In this document: in pieces, positions 9,465 through 17,654 of the stretch
Layout of the letters: each line of letters opens with the position of its first letter
How positions within the stretch are numbered: position 1 is the stretch's first letter
The notes under the pieces: generated by a model
The model's database searches: none
The model's input: only the letters and a program-made list of their open reading frames with translations
What the model was told of the DNA's origin: nothing
Made by a program: the position numbers and the translations under genes
Source of the DNA: Akkermansiaceae bacterium
GTDB lineage: Bacteria; Verrucomicrobiota; Verrucomicrobiia; Verrucomicrobiales; Akkermansiaceae
DNA: 40,772 nt
Assembly: GCA_022510805.1 (NCBI GenBank)
Contig: JAFLSS010000013.1
Span: 1 to 40,772, forward strand
Reading direction: 5' to 3'

Positions 9465-9755
9465 ATGACGAAGCAAGACCACCAACACGTTGATATATGC
9501 CACCGGGACCAGCTGACGCGCCTGAGCCGCATCGCCGGGCAGGTGGGCGGTATTTCCCGCATGATTGAGGAGGGGCGCTACTGCGTGGATATCCTGATCC
9601 AACTGCGCGCGGTGCGGGCAGCGCTCAAGAAAGTGGAGTCTAATGTGCTGCGCAAGCATATGCAGCACTGTGTGGCGCAGGCGCTGGGGAATGGGGAGGA
9701 GGCTCTGGCCAAGGTGGAGGAGCTGGTGCATCTTTTTGAAACCGAACAAGACTGA
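9465..9755 (+). CDS. csoR: Copper-sensing transcriptional repressor, CsoR family
   Basis: This small all-helical repressor binds Cu(I) and then leaves its operator. The 96-residue protein has the family core HRDQLTRLSRIAGQVGGISR (13-32) and the Cu(I) ligand set Cys40, His65 and Cys69, with the same spacing as C36-H61-C65 of Mycobacterium tuberculosis CsoR. This rules for CsoR over the Ni-binding RcnR or sulfur-sensing CstR types. The ATG at 9465 is chosen because longer versions of the ORF would read through the operator and promoter. copA starts four bases after its stop, so the two genes form an autoregulated operon. Confidence 0.93.
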   Translation: MTKQDHQHVDICHRDQLTRLSRIAGQVGGISRMIEEGRYCVDILIQLRAVRAALKKVESNVLRKHMQHCVAQALGNGEEALAKVEELVHLFETEQD

Positions 9756-9758
9756 GAG

Positions 9759-11894
9759 ATGGAACGCGAGTACAAGGTGAGCGGGATGTCCTGCGCGGGT
9801 TGCGCCGCGCGGGTGGAGAAGTGTGTGGCTGCGCTGGCCGGGGTGCACGAGGTGCAGGTGGATCTGCTGGGCAAGGCGATGCGGGTGCGCGGGGAGGGCT
9901 TTTCGGAGGAGGAGCTGGCGGCGGCGCTGCGGCGCATGGGCTTTGGGGTGGAGGCGGTGGAGCCGGAGGCAGAGGAGCCCCCGGCTGCGGCGGCAGAGGA
10001 GCCGGCGGGGCGGCGGGCGCTGGTGTCGCTGCTGCTGCTCGTGCCGCTCGTGGCGGTGCATTGGGCGCTGCATGGTGAGGCGGCAGGCGCGTGGGCACAG
10101 CTGGCGCTGGTTCTGCCGATCATGTGGCTCAACCGGGCTTTTTTTGTGAGGGGGCTGGGGGCGCTGCTCCACGGCGGGCCGAGCATGGATACGCTGGTCG
10201 CCATGGGGGCTGGGGTGGCTCTGGGGGATGGCGTGGTGCACTTGGCGCTGGGCGCTCCCGGTGCGGTGTATTTTGAATCTGCGGGGATGATCTTGGCGTT
10301 TGTCTCCATCGGCAAATGGCTGGAGCAGCGCGCCACGCAGCGCACAGGCCGGGCGCTGGAGTCGCTGGCCAAGCTTCTGCCGGACACGGCGACTCTGCTG
10401 CGCGATGGGCGGGAGGAGGAGGTGCCGGCGGCTCGGCTGCGCGCGGGTGATTGTGTGCTGGTGCGCCCGGGGGCGCGGGTGCCGGCGGATGGGGTGGTGG
10501 TGCAGGGGGCTTCTGCGGTGGATGAAGCGGTGCTCACGGGGGAGAGTGTGCCGGTGGATAAAGCTGCCGGGGCCCGGGTGTATGCCGGCACGTTGAATCA
10601 CCACGGCGCGCTGAGCATCCGGGTGGCTTGTGCGCCGTCGGAGTACGCCATGGCCGGGGTGATCCGCCTGGTGCGCCGCGCCGTGGCGGAGAAGGCGCCT
10701 GTGGCGCGGTTGGCGGACTGCTTGGCGGCGTATTTTGTGCCGGCGGTGCTGGTGCTGGCGTGCGCGGTGGCAGCCGGCTGGGTGGCAGCCGGGGCGGGGT
10801 GGGATTTTGCGCTGGCGCGCGGGGTGGCGGTGCTGGTGATCTCATGCCCCTGTGCGCTGGGGCTGGCCACGCCGGTGGCCATCATGGTGGGCGCCGGCAG
10901 GGGCGCAGAGGCCGGCATCTTATTCCGCACCGGCGCGGCGCTCGAATCCGCCGGCCGTGTGTCCTGCGTGGTGCTGGATAAGACCGGCACCCTCACCGCC
11001 GGTGAGTTGAGTGTGGTGGAGGCGCTGCCGCGCGGGATTACGCGCGAGGAGCTGCTGCAGTGGGCCGCCGCGCTGGAGTCCGGCGCCAACCACCCGCTGG
11101 CCAAGGCGATCCGCCGTGCCGGGGGGGAGGCGCTGCCGGCCTCCGGGCATGTGGAGGAACCCGGGCGCGGGGTGCGCGCGCTGGTGCAGGGGCTGCCCTG
11201 CCTGGCCGGCAATGCGGCTTTTCTGCGGGAGAATGGGGTGCTGGTGCAGGAGGATGAGGCTCTCTTGGATAAGGGGATGACGCTGGTGCACGTGGCGCGG
11301 GCGGGGGAGTGGCTGGGCACGCTGGCGCTGGCGGATTCTCCGCGCCCCACATCTGCCGCCGCTGTGCAGCGGCTCCGCGCGCTCGGGCTGCGTGTCCTCA
11401 TGCTCACCGGTGATCGCGCCCGCACGGCGCAGGCTGTGGCCGCGCGTGTGGGTGGGGTGGATGAGGTGCATGCCGAGGCTTTGCCGGCGGATAAGGAAGC
11501 CCTGGTGCGCCGCCTGCAGGGCGCCGGTGAGCGCGTGGCCATGGTGGGAGATGGTGTGAATGATGCTCCGGCGCTGGCGCGGGCGGATGTGGGGGTGGCC
11601 ATCGGCGCCGGGGTTGATGTAGCCATTGAGAGCGCCGGGGTGATCCTGATGCGCAGCGACCCGCTGGATATAGCGCGCGCCGTGGAGCTCAGCCGCGCCA
11701 TTATGCGCAAAATCCGGCAGAATCTCTTTTTGGCGCTCGTTTATAACCTGATGGCCATCCCGCTGGCGGCCGGTGCGCTCTACCCGCTCTGCGGCTTGCT
11801 GCTGCCGCCGGCGGTGGCGGCTGCCGCCATGGGGCTGAGCAGTGTGAGTGTGGTGACCAATGCTTTGCGGCTCAGGCGTATCCGGCTTGATTGA
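9759..11894 (+). CDS. copA: Cu(I)-exporting P1B-type ATPase
   Basis: CopA pumps Cu(I) from the cytoplasm across the inner membrane using ATP. The 711-residue protein has one N-terminal heavy-metal domain (YKVSGMSCAGCAARVEKC, ligands Cys12 and Cys15), eight predicted membrane segments, the actuator TGES motif, the transport-site CPC (Cys363-Pro364-Cys365 in VISCPCALGLATP), the phosphorylated Asp407 in DKTGTLT, and the hinge GDGVNDAPALARADVG near residue 600. The CPC motif and the neighbouring CsoR indicate Cu(I) rather than Zn/Cd. No CopZ chaperone follows. The coding strand is strikingly G-rich (long GGGG tracts). A convergent hairpin terminator separates it from poxB. Confidence 0.95.
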   Translation: MEREYKVSGMSCAGCAARVEKCVAALAGVHEVQVDLLGKAMRVRGEGFSEEELAAALRRMGFGVEAVEPEAEEPPAAAAEEPAGRRALVSLLLLVPLVAVHWALHGEAAGAWAQLALVLPIMWLNRAFFVRGLGALLHGGPSMDTLVAMGAGVALGDGVVHLALGAPGAVYFESAGMILAFVSIGKWLEQRATQRTGRALESLAKLLPDTATLLRDGREEEVPAARLRAGDCVLVRPGARVPADGVVVQGASAVDEAVLTGESVPVDKAAGARVYAGTLNHHGALSIRVACAPSEYAMAGVIRLVRRAVAEKAPVARLADCLAAYFVPAVLVLACAVAAGWVAAGAGWDFALARGVAVLVISCPCALGLATPVAIMVGAGRGAEAGILFRTGAALESAGRVSCVVLDKTGTLTAGELSVVEALPRGITREELLQWAAALESGANHPLAKAIRRAGGEALPASGHVEEPGRGVRALVQGLPCLAGNAAFLRENGVLVQEDEALLDKGMTLVHVARAGEWLGTLALADSPRPTSAAAVQRLRALGLRVLMLTGDRARTAQAVAARVGGVDEVHAEALPADKEALVRRLQGAGERVAMVGDGVNDAPALARADVGVAIGAGVDVAIESAGVILMRSDPLDIARAVELSRAIMRKIRQNLFLALVYNLMAIPLAAGALYPLCGLLLPPAVAAAAMGLSSVSVVTNALRLRRIRLD

Positions 11895-11901
11895 GCTCCC
11901 T

Positions 11902-11943
11902 GCCCCTCTCCCCGCTTTCTCCGAGAGAGGGGGAGGGGCTTTG
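11902..11943. terminator. Terminator between convergent copA and poxB
   Basis: GCCCCTCTCCCC (11902-11913) can pair with the GGGGAGGGGC-type arm ending at 11939, followed by TTTGT for the copA transcript. The poxB stop lies immediately beyond at 11944, so the hairpin may serve both strands. Confidence 0.6.
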
Positions 11944-13704
11944 TCATGCGCCGGCGCCTGCCGGCGGCGCGACGCGTGAGGGGGTGGAGCGGTGGCGCGG
12001 CGTGCGGAAGAGCAGGCGCTTGATGGTGTCGAGCTCATGGTGAGCGGGATTGTGCGCAAAGCCGAGAGCATGCAAAAAGCCGGTGTCCGGCGGCAGCGCC
12101 AGCGCGTGGGTGTCAACCACTGCATCCAGCAGCGCGGGGCCGGGCGCTGCGAGCCACGCACGCACCCCGGCAGCCAGCTCAGCGGCAGAGTCTGCGCGGA
12201 AGGCTGTCATGCCCATGCCGCGCGCCATAGCGGCGTAATCTGTGGCGCGCAGAGAGGTGCCCATGGGCGGCGTGCCGGAGATCTCTTGCTCCAGGGCCAC
12301 AAAGTCGAGCGAGGAGTTGTTGTATACGAGAATCTTGACAGAGAGGCGCTCCTGCAAGAGGGTGAGGATGTCTCCCGGCAGCATGCTCAGCCCGCCGTCT
12401 CCGCACAGGGCGATGACCTGCCGCGCGGGGCAGGCGGATTTGGCGCCGATGGACATGGCCAGGGCGCAGGCCATGGAGCCGTGTTTGAAGGAGCCGAGGA
12501 TGCGCCGCTTGGGCATGGCTTGCAGGTAGCGCGCGCACCAGATGACGGGGGTGCCGGTATCGACGGTGAAGAGGGCGTCCGGCTCGGCGAGGTCGCTCAC
12601 GAGTTTGGTGAGGTGCTCGGGGCGGATGGGGGCTTGCTCGTCGATGCGGCGGATGTGCGCCTGGAGGTGGGAGAGTTCTTGCCCGTGGCGCGAGAGGCAG
12701 CGGCTCAGGAATTCATCCCCCCGATCCGCCCGCACGAGCGGCAGGAGGCGCTGCGCCGTCAGCGCGGCATCAGCATGCAGCCCTTGGCATATGGCCGTGC
12801 GGCGCCCCAGCGCCATGGCGCGTGAGTCCACCTGCACCACATTCCCGTGCGTCGGCAGGAAGCTGCTGTAGGGAAAATCTGTCCCCCAGAGGATGAGCAG
12901 CTCCGCCTCGTGCATGGTGCGCGTGGCATCCCCCCAGCCGAGCAGGCCACTCATCCCCACGCCGAGCGGGTTGTCCGCTTCCATGATATCTTTGGCGCGC
13001 AGGGTGTAGGCGATGGGGGCGCCCACTTTGTGCGCGAGCGCCAGCAGCTCTTCCCGCGCGCCGGCGCAGCCTGCCCCGCAGAAGAACGCTACTCGGGAGG
13101 AGGTGTTGATGCGCGCGGCCAGCTGCTCGAGCTCATCCTCTGCTGCCTCGGCGAGCCGGGGCTGCACCACGCGGATGCGCGCCGGCGCGGCGGCTTCTGC
13201 CACAGGCTGTGCGGCCACATCTCCGGGCAGCACCACCATGCCCACCCCGGGGCCGGCTTCTGCTGCGCGCACCGCGCTCTGCACCACATGGGCAGCTTGG
13301 GCGGGCTGGGTCACCAGCTCGCGGTAGAGGGTGCACTCGGCAAAGAAATGCGTGGGGTGTGTCTCCTGAAAATAGTCGCTGCCAATCAGCGCTGAGGGAA
13401 TGTGGGACGCGAGGGCAAACACGGGGGCTGCGCTGCGGTGAGCATCGTACAAGCCATTGATGAGGTGCATATTGCCCGGGCCGCAGCTGCCGCAGCAGGC
13501 GGCGAGCTTGCCGCTCACCTGTGCCTCCGCAGAGGCGGCAAAAGCGGCTGTTTCCTCATGGCGCACGTGTACCCAGCGTATCCGCGCATCCTCATGCAGC
13601 GCTTCCATGAGCGGGTTCAAGCTATCGCCGGCTATGCCGTATATGCGCTCTACCCCTTGCGCCGCGAGCGCATCCACCAGCTGTTCCGATACCGTCTTAC
13701 CCAT
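11944..13704 (-). CDS. poxB: Pyruvate:quinone oxidoreductase (pyruvate oxidase)
   Basis: PoxB decarboxylates pyruvate to acetate and CO2 and passes the electrons through FAD to the membrane quinone pool. The 586-residue protein follows E. coli PoxB closely: GDSLN (26-30), catalytic Glu50 in VRHEETAAFA, GSCGPGNMHLINGLYD (72-87), the FAD region GAGCAGAREE (210-219) and the thiamine diphosphate motif GDGG (435-438) with YNNSSLDFVA. The C-terminal membrane-binding segment differs from E. coli: it holds an amphipathic-looking HHELDTIKRLLFRTPRH followed by a Pro/Ala tail. It is transcribed alone from its own promoter, convergent with copA. Given PFOR in the same window, PoxB may serve when traces of oxygen or a quinone acceptor are present. 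Confidence 0.92.
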   Translation of the reverse strand: MGKTVSEQLVDALAAQGVERIYGIAGDSLNPLMEALHEDARIRWVHVRHEETAAFAASAEAQVSGKLAACCGSCGPGNMHLINGLYDAHRSAAPVFALASHIPSALIGSDYFQETHPTHFFAECTLYRELVTQPAQAAHVVQSAVRAAEAGPGVGMVVLPGDVAAQPVAEAAAPARIRVVQPRLAEAAEDELEQLAARINTSSRVAFFCGAGCAGAREELLALAHKVGAPIAYTLRAKDIMEADNPLGVGMSGLLGWGDATRTMHEAELLILWGTDFPYSSFLPTHGNVVQVDSRAMALGRRTAICQGLHADAALTAQRLLPLVRADRGDEFLSRCLSRHGQELSHLQAHIRRIDEQAPIRPEHLTKLVSDLAEPDALFTVDTGTPVIWCARYLQAMPKRRILGSFKHGSMACALAMSIGAKSACPARQVIALCGDGGLSMLPGDILTLLQERLSVKILVYNNSSLDFVALEQEISGTPPMGTSLRATDYAAMARGMGMTAFRADSAAELAAGVRAWLAAPGPALLDAVVDTHALALPPDTGFLHALGFAHNPAHHELDTIKRLLFRTPRHRSTPSRVAPPAGAGA

Positions 13705-13713
13705 AGCACTCCC

Positions 13714-13743
13714 CTTATCTCACAGCTGCACTCCCCGGCGCAA
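13714..13743 (-). promoter_or_regulatory. Promoter of poxB, near-leaderless
   Basis: On the minus strand TTGCGC (13738-13743), an 18-base spacer and GATAAG (13714-13719) lie nine bases before the poxB ATG. The -10 box matches consensus at four positions. Confidence 0.5.
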
Positions 13744-13803
13744 CCTAAATCGCCAACCATTAGGCGCGCGCGCCCTCCCGGGTGGTCTCACGCGGGGCAT
13801 AGA

Positions 13804-13830
13804 GAAAAAGCCCCGCCGGGGGCAGGGCTT
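13804..13830 (-). terminator. Rho-independent terminator of trpBA
   Basis: Read on the minus strand, AAGCCCTGCC pairs with GGCGGGGCTT and is followed by TTTTTCTCT. This is a good intrinsic terminator placed 44 bases after the trpA stop and just upstream of the poxB promoter region. Confidence 0.8.
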
Positions 13831-13873
13831 CCTCTGTGAGCGGAGCGGAGGGGAGGCCCTCCGCCATGCAGGC

Positions 13874-14635
13874 TCAGGCGCGCCAGGGCTTGAGAAAATC
13901 GGCGATGCTGTCGCCCCGGCGGATGTGCTGCAGGAGGGCGGTGCCGATGACGGCGGCATCCGGCCGGGCGTCCGGCGGCAGGGTGTCGAGCTGCGAGGGG
14001 TGGCGCAGGCCGAACCCCAGCGCCAGCGGCACATCAAAGACAGAGCGCGCGCGGCGCAGGGTGTCCGCCACGGCCGCCACCTGCTCGTTGACACCGCCTG
14101 TGGTGCCGAGCACGGAGACCACATACACATACTCCTGCGCATAGGCGGCGTAGGCTTTCATGCGCTTGGTATCCGTGTTGGGGCCGACGAGGGGGATGAG
14201 GTCGATGCCGTGCGGCTGCATGGCCTCGCGGAACTCGGGGGTTTCCTCCAAGGGGAGATCCGGCACGATCAACCCGCTCACGCCGATCTCGGCGCAATCT
14301 GCCGCCAGGCACTCGAGCCCGTATTGGATGAAGGGGTTGGCATAGCCCATGAACACCAGCTTGGCGCGCAGGAGTCCCCGGCGTGTGCGCAGCCCCTGAA
14401 TCACCCATGACAGGTTGACCCCATCGGCAAGGGCCTGCCGGCTGATTTCTTCGATGACCGGGCCATCGGCCACGGGGTCAGAGAATGGGATGCCGATCTC
14501 GATGATATCTGCCCCGGCGGCATCAATCTCAGCCAAGGTGTCCCAGAAGCGCTCCTTGCTCGGGAAGCCGGCAGTGATGAACGGGATGACAGCGTGGCGC
14601 CCCTCTTGGCGGGCGGTAAGGATGGCTTGTTTCAT
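13874..14635 (-). CDS. trpA: Tryptophan synthase alpha subunit
   Basis: TrpA cleaves indole-3-glycerol phosphate to indole and glyceraldehyde 3-phosphate; indole is channelled to TrpB. The 253-residue TIM barrel carries the catalytic Glu46 and Asp57 in IEIGIPFSDPVADGP (same 11-residue spacing as Glu49/Asp60 of the enteric enzyme), the mobile loop region GLIVPDLPLEE (136-146), SVLGTTGGVNEQ and the phosphate site LALGFGLRHP. It starts 21 bases after the trpB stop and shares its promoter. No other trp genes are in the window. Confidence 0.96.
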   Translation of the reverse strand: MKQAILTARQEGRHAVIPFITAGFPSKERFWDTLAEIDAAGADIIEIGIPFSDPVADGPVIEEISRQALADGVNLSWVIQGLRTRRGLLRAKLVFMGYANPFIQYGLECLAADCAEIGVSGLIVPDLPLEETPEFREAMQPHGIDLIPLVGPNTDTKRMKAYAAYAQEYVYVVSVLGTTGGVNEQVAAVADTLRRARSVFDVPLALGFGLRHPSQLDTLPPDARPDAAVIGTALLQHIRRGDSIADFLKPWRA

Positions 14636-14656
14636 ATCAGGCAGGGGGGGGGAGGA

Positions 14657-15850
14657 TCAGTCGAGTTGGATGTAGTGCAGAGCGTGCGCCAGGTCTTTGT
14701 CACCGCGGCCGGAGAGATTGACCAGCACATGACTGCCGGCGGGTATTTCCGACGCATGGCAGAAGACCCACGCGAGCGCGTGGCTGGATTCGAGCGCGGG
14801 GATGATGCCCTCTGCGCGGGCGAGCCGCCGGAAGGCCTCGAGCGCCTCATGATCATACGCCACCCCGTAGTGCACGCGCCCGGTGGCATGCAGGTACACA
14901 TGCTCGGGGCCCACGCCGGGGTAGTCCAGCCCGGCGGAGATGGAGGACGACTCGTCGATCTGCCCGTCGGCATCCTGCAAGATCATCATGCGCGCGCCGT
15001 GGAGCACCCCCGGGCGCCCCAGATTGATGGCGGCGGAGTTCTCACAGCCGGGCTCACCTGTGCCGCCGGCTTCCACGCCGACCAGCCGCACCGCCGCATC
15101 CTGCACAAAGGGGTGCAGCATACCGATGGCATTGGAGCCGCCGCCCACGCAGGCCACCACATAATCCGGCAGGCGGCCGAGCCGCGCCAGCATCTGCTCC
15201 CGCGCTTCGAGGCCGATCACCTTTTGCAGCTCGCGCACCAGGGTGGGGAAGGGGTGCGGCCCCGCCGCGGTGCCGAAGACATAGAGCGTGTCGTGCTGGT
15301 GCGAGATCCAGTAGCGCAGGGCGTCATTGATAGCGTCTTTCAGCGTGCATGAGCCATTTTGCACCGCCACCACCTGTGCCCCCAGGAGCTTCATGCGCTG
15401 CACATTGGGCGCTTGGCGCTCCACATCCTTAGCGCCCATAAAGACCGTGCAGCGCAGGCCGAACTTGGCCGCAGCCGTGGCCGTGGCCACGCCGTGCTGG
15501 CCGGCCCCCGTCTCTGCGATGACATGCGTCTTGCCCATCATCTTGGCCAGCAGCACCTGCCCGAGGGCATTGTTGATCTTGTGCGCGCCGGTGTGCAGCA
15601 GGTCCTCACGCTTCAAATACAGAGAAAAGCCCAGCTCTTGCGACAAGCGCTCGCAGAGGGTCACCGGGGTCGCGCGGCCACAATACTCTGCCAGGAGGCT
15701 GCGCAGGCGCTCTTGGAACTCCGGGCGGGGAAAGATGCTGCGCAGCGCTTCCTCCACCTCCAGCAGCGGGGGCATGAGGGTTTCGGGCACATATCGGCCC
15801 CCGAAATCTCCGAAGTAACCAGGGCGGGTTGTGTGGGGAAGTGTTTTCAT
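14657..15850 (-). CDS. trpB: Tryptophan synthase beta subunit
   Basis: TrpB joins indole with L-serine to make tryptophan using pyridoxal phosphate. The 397-residue protein opens with [17 protein letters not shown] and has the PLP Lys91 in [15 protein letters not shown], the ammonium-gating segment AETGAGQHG, and the phosphate-binding [11 protein letters not shown]. Length and motifs are those of the standard TrpB1 type. It heads a two-gene trpB-trpA operon. The leader of about 30 nt has no visible Shine-Dalgarno and no Trp-rich leader peptide, so attenuation control is not evident. tRNA-Val lies upstream on the same strand but is separated by a strong terminator. Confidence 0.97.
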   Translation of the reverse strand: MKTLPHTTRPGYFGDFGGRYVPETLMPPLLEVEEALRSIFPRPEFQERLRSLLAEYCGRATPVTLCERLSQELGFSLYLKREDLLHTGAHKINNALGQVLLAKMMGKTHVIAETGAGQHGVATATAAAKFGLRCTVFMGAKDVERQAPNVQRMKLLGAQVVAVQNGSCTLKDAINDALRYWISHQHDTLYVFGTAAGPHPFPTLVRELQKVIGLEAREQMLARLGRLPDYVVACVGGGSNAIGMLHPFVQDAAVRLVGVEAGGTGEPGCENSAAINLGRPGVLHGARMMILQDADGQIDESSSISAGLDYPGVGPEHVYLHATGRVHYGVAYDHEALEAFRRLARAEGIIPALESSHALAWVFCHASEIPAGSHVLVNLSGRGDKDLAHALHYIQLD

Positions 15851-15885
15851 GAAACAGGGAAGCTGGCATCCATTGGCCGCTCCCT

Positions 15886-15914
15886 AGTGTACTCTCTGCC
15901 GGGTGGATGCGCAA
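15886..15914 (-). promoter_or_regulatory. Promoter of trpBA
   Basis: On the minus strand TTGCGC (15909-15914), a 17-base spacer and TACACT (15886-15891). The expected mRNA has a leader of about 30 nt before the trpB ATG at 15850, unlike most promoters in this window. Confidence 0.5.
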
Positions 15915-15952
15915 GCCCTGTGTTTCGTCATACTGCGCTTTTCCGAAAAAAG

Positions 15953-15989
15953 AAAAACGCCTGACAAGGAGTTGATCCTTAGCAGGCGT
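15953..15989 (-). terminator. Rho-independent terminator of tRNA-Val
   Basis: On the minus strand ACGCCTG...CAGGCGT with an inner AAGGA...TCCTT forms a long stem, followed by TTTTTC and a second T-tract. It lies ten bases beyond the tRNA 3' end. Confidence 0.85.
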
Positions 15990-15998
15990 AGCGTGTAG

Positions 15999-16070
15999 TA
16001 CGAAGTATAAGATTCGAACTTATGACCCCATCCGTGTGAAGGATGTGCTCTACCACTGAGCTAACTTCGC
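15999..16070 (-). tRNA. tRNA-Val (anticodon CAC)
   Basis: The 72-nt cloverleaf reads from 16070 to 15999 on the minus strand: acceptor GCGAAGT/ACTTCGT (with a G1-U72 wobble), D arm GCTC-AGTGGTA-GAGC, anticodon stem CATCC/GGATG with loop TTCACAC, variable GGGTC, and T arm ATAAG-TTCGAAT-CTTAT. The discriminator base is A73, and the next genomic bases are CTA, so CCA is not encoded. The anticodon CAC reads the valine codon GUG, which is used heavily in this GC-rich genome. Confidence 0.95.
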
Positions 16071-16122
16071 ATGCTTATCTGCCGCGTGTGCCATGGAGAT
16101 GGCACCCATGCAGCGCGGCTGC

Positions 16123-16151
16123 ATTGTAGCGTATGTGCCCCACGCTGGCAA
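16123..16151 (-). promoter_or_regulatory. Promoter of tRNA-Val
   Basis: On the minus strand TTGCCA (16146-16151), a 17-base spacer and TACAAT (16123-16128), about 52 bases before the tRNA 5' end. The precursor leader contains two small hairpins (GCAGC..GCTGC and TGCCAT..ATGGCA) that would be removed by RNase P processing. Confidence 0.6.
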
Positions 16152-16200
16152 GACTTTTTTTGCAAAATTCGGATGTTTTTTGTGGGGTAGGATAATTTTC

Positions 16201-16228
16201 TTGATTGATGCGATGGTTGTGAGATAAT
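16201..16228 (+). promoter_or_regulatory. Promoter of the 123-residue membrane protein, leaderless
   Basis: TTGATT (16201-16206), a 16-base spacer and GATAAT (16223-16228). Six bases lie between the -10 box and the ATG at 16235, so transcription should begin at or next to the A of the start codon. Confidence 0.65.
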
Positions 16229-16234
16229 ACAATC

Positions 16235-16606
16235 ATGGATTTTCAATTATTTTTTCCGCTGCCTATCGCTTTTCATGCTCCCACTTTTTTCGGGACCCTG
16301 CTTTTTTCTGTCGTGCTGGGCGTGCTGCTTTTTCTTGCTCTGCTGCTGGTGAGCGGTGACCGCAGTAAGGAGCGGCGGGATCAATACATGGTGTTTGCGG
16401 GTGTGTATGTTGTGCTGCGCTGGATTCTGTCTCTGCTGCCGCTTGTGGGTGACATCGGCTTGCTTCTGTTGAACACGGTGGGCATTGTCTGGTACACCTG
16501 CTCGTGCCTGAATATCCCTCTGCTGCGCGCTGTGGGGGTATGGCTTGTGTGGGAGGTGATGCTGGTTGCCCTTGGCCTGCTTGGATTGGGCTTGGGATTG
16601 CGCTGA
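16235..16606 (+). CDS. Small integral membrane protein of unknown function
   Basis: The 123-residue product is almost entirely hydrophobic. Segments at about 17-40, 52-66 (ending in VVLRWILSL), 68-90 and 98-121 suggest four membrane passes, with a charged cytoplasmic or periplasmic loop SGDRSKERRDQ near 40-50. I recognise no family. The ORF is supported by a good promoter directly abutting the ATG and by a hairpin after the stop. It lies divergent from the tRNA and convergent with the HU gene. No function can be inferred from the neighbours. Confidence 0.7.
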   Translation: MDFQLFFPLPIAFHAPTFFGTLLFSVVLGVLLFLALLLVSGDRSKERRDQYMVFAGVYVVLRWILSLLPLVGDIGLLLLNTVGIVWYTCSCLNIPLLRAVGVWLVWEVMLVALGLLGLGLGLR

Positions 16607-16635
16607 GCTTGACTCACTGAGGGAGGATAGCGCCC

Positions 16636-16661
16636 GCCGCGCCGGGATGAGCAGGCGCGGC
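16636..16661 (+). terminator. Hairpin after the small membrane protein gene
   Basis: GCCGCGCC (16636-16643) and GGCGCGGC (16654-16661) form a perfect 8-bp stem with a 10-base loop. No T-tract follows on the plus strand, so termination strength is doubtful. Confidence 0.4.
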
Positions 16662-16666
16662 GCGTG

Positions 16667-16698
16667 AAAAAAGGGCGTTTCCCGGAGGAAACGCCCTT
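16667..16698 (-). terminator. Rho-independent terminator of the HU gene
   Basis: AAGGGCGTTTCC and GGAAACGCCCTT form a perfect 12-bp stem with a 4-base loop; on the minus strand the arm runs straight into TTTTTT. It lies 24 bases past the HU stop codon. Confidence 0.9.
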
Positions 16699-16722
16699 GT
16701 AAGAAAGAAAACGGGAGAGAGT

Positions 16723-17031
16723 TTACTTCTTCTTGGTAGCCTTCTTGGTGGTCTTCTTGATCACGGTCTTGAAGACGGAAGAGGGCTTGAAAGCAAGCGT
16801 GGAGGAAGCAGGGATCTTCATCTCCTTGCCGCTCTGGGGATTGCGCCCCGTGCGAGCAGCACGAGTCTTCATGGCAAAGGTGCCAAAGCCGACCAGCTGA
16901 ACCTTCTCACCCTTGCGAGCGGCGTCGCTAATGGAGGTAAGAACGGCGCTGAGGGCAGCCTCGGCGCACTTTTTGGTAGCGCCTTCACCAAGCTTGGCCT
17001 GAATGCTTTCAACGAGTTGAGTTTTGTTCAT
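16723..17031 (-). CDS. HU-family nucleoid DNA-binding protein
   Basis: HU-type proteins bind and bend DNA as dimers and compact the nucleoid. The 102-residue protein begins MNKTQLVESIQAKLG, has the family core VQLVGFGTFAMKTRAARTGR (44-63) with the DNA-minor-groove arm RNPQSGKEMKIPASSTLAFK, and ends in an added lysine-rich tail, KKTTKKATKKK. The body is the normal 90 residues; the basic tail of about 12 residues recalls the histone-H1-like extensions of some other HU proteins and should strengthen non-specific DNA binding. It has its own promoter, near-leaderless, and a strong terminator, so it is a single-gene unit, as expected for an abundant protein. Confidence 0.95.
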   Translation of the reverse strand: MNKTQLVESIQAKLGEGATKKCAEAALSAVLTSISDAARKGEKVQLVGFGTFAMKTRAARTGRNPQSGKEMKIPASSTLAFKPSSVFKTVIKKTTKKATKKK

Positions 17032-17039
17032 AGGACTTT

Positions 17040-17067
17040 ATGATAGCATTCTGCATGGGCATTTCAA
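17040..17067 (-). promoter_or_regulatory. Promoter of the HU gene, near-leaderless
   Basis: On the minus strand TTGAAA (17062-17067), a 16-base spacer with extended TGc, and TATCAT (17040-17045). Eight bases separate the -10 box from the ATG at 17031. Confidence 0.7.
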
Positions 17068-17132
17068 GAAAAAAGACCGACTTTTTAGCGTAATTACGCA
17101 ATTTTGCCGCTGTTTTGGCCGTTTTTGTCGCT

Positions 17133-17633
17133 TCAGGAGTCGCTTTCGACGTCGAGATGCGCACCGGACGGGGCTTTTTCGGCCTCCTGAGCATCGGTTG
17201 GGAGGAGTCCGGCAGCTGCGAGTTCGCGGGCCATTTCCTGTACTTCCTCCAGGGGGAATTGCTCACTGCTGATGCGCCATTGGGTACTGTCAAAGGTGAG
17301 GCTGATGCAGCAGCTGGCTATGCCCTGCGCCTCGCTCTGCTCACAGGTGGCGTGCCGGAGCTCGGCCCAGCTGTGTGTGCTGCGGTGCGTGAGGCTGCGG
17401 CGTGTGAGCCCGCAGGGGGTGCTGGTGTAGCGCAGGGCGGCATGCGCCAGCGCCCAGAGCAGGGCGCCCAGGGTGGCGGCGCTGCCGAGGCCGAGCTGCC
17501 ACGGCTCTGCCAGGCGGCCGCTGATGCCGGCCCATACCAGCGCCCCCACGGCGCCGAGGGCCATGGTGAGGTAGAGCCCGGCGTTGACGCTGCGCAAGGT
17601 GCGGCGGGGAGGTGCGGGCTGCGGGTCGGGCAT
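17133..17633 (-). CDS. Small membrane protein with a PH-like cytoplasmic domain
   Basis: The 166-residue protein has two hydrophobic helices (about 18-38 and 44-68) followed by a soluble beta-rich region. The segment CGLTRRSLTHRSTHSWAELR (74-93) followed by CISLTFDSTQWRISSEQF resembles the bacterial PH-like domains found behind two membrane helices. The C-terminus is acidic (DAQEAEKAPSGAHLDVESDS). It starts 21 bases after the L,D-transpeptidase stop and is the last gene of the envelope cluster, so co-transcription is likely. The domain call is by pattern only and the function is unknown. Confidence 0.6.
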   Translation of the reverse strand: MPDPQPAPPRRTLRSVNAGLYLTMALGAVGALVWAGISGRLAEPWQLGLGSAATLGALLWALAHAALRYTSTPCGLTRRSLTHRSTHSWAELRHATCEQSEAQGIASCCISLTFDSTQWRISSEQFPLEEVQEMARELAAAGLLPTDAQEAEKAPSGAHLDVESDS

Positions 17634-17654
17634 GGTGGCGGGAGGCGCGGCGGC

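Noticed and set aside
7076-9562. 828-codon ORF on the minus strand opposite the GH20 gene
   Set aside because: Composition is typical of an antisense shadow (His, Leu, Arg-rich). It also runs across the csoR promoter and operator.
13705-13803. Possible small ORFs between poxB and the trpA terminator
   Set aside because: No start with coding character; the stretch is explained by the poxB promoter.
15999-16070. tRNA-Val as an attachment site for an integrated element
   Set aside because: No integrase and no direct repeat of the tRNA 3' end is seen in the window.
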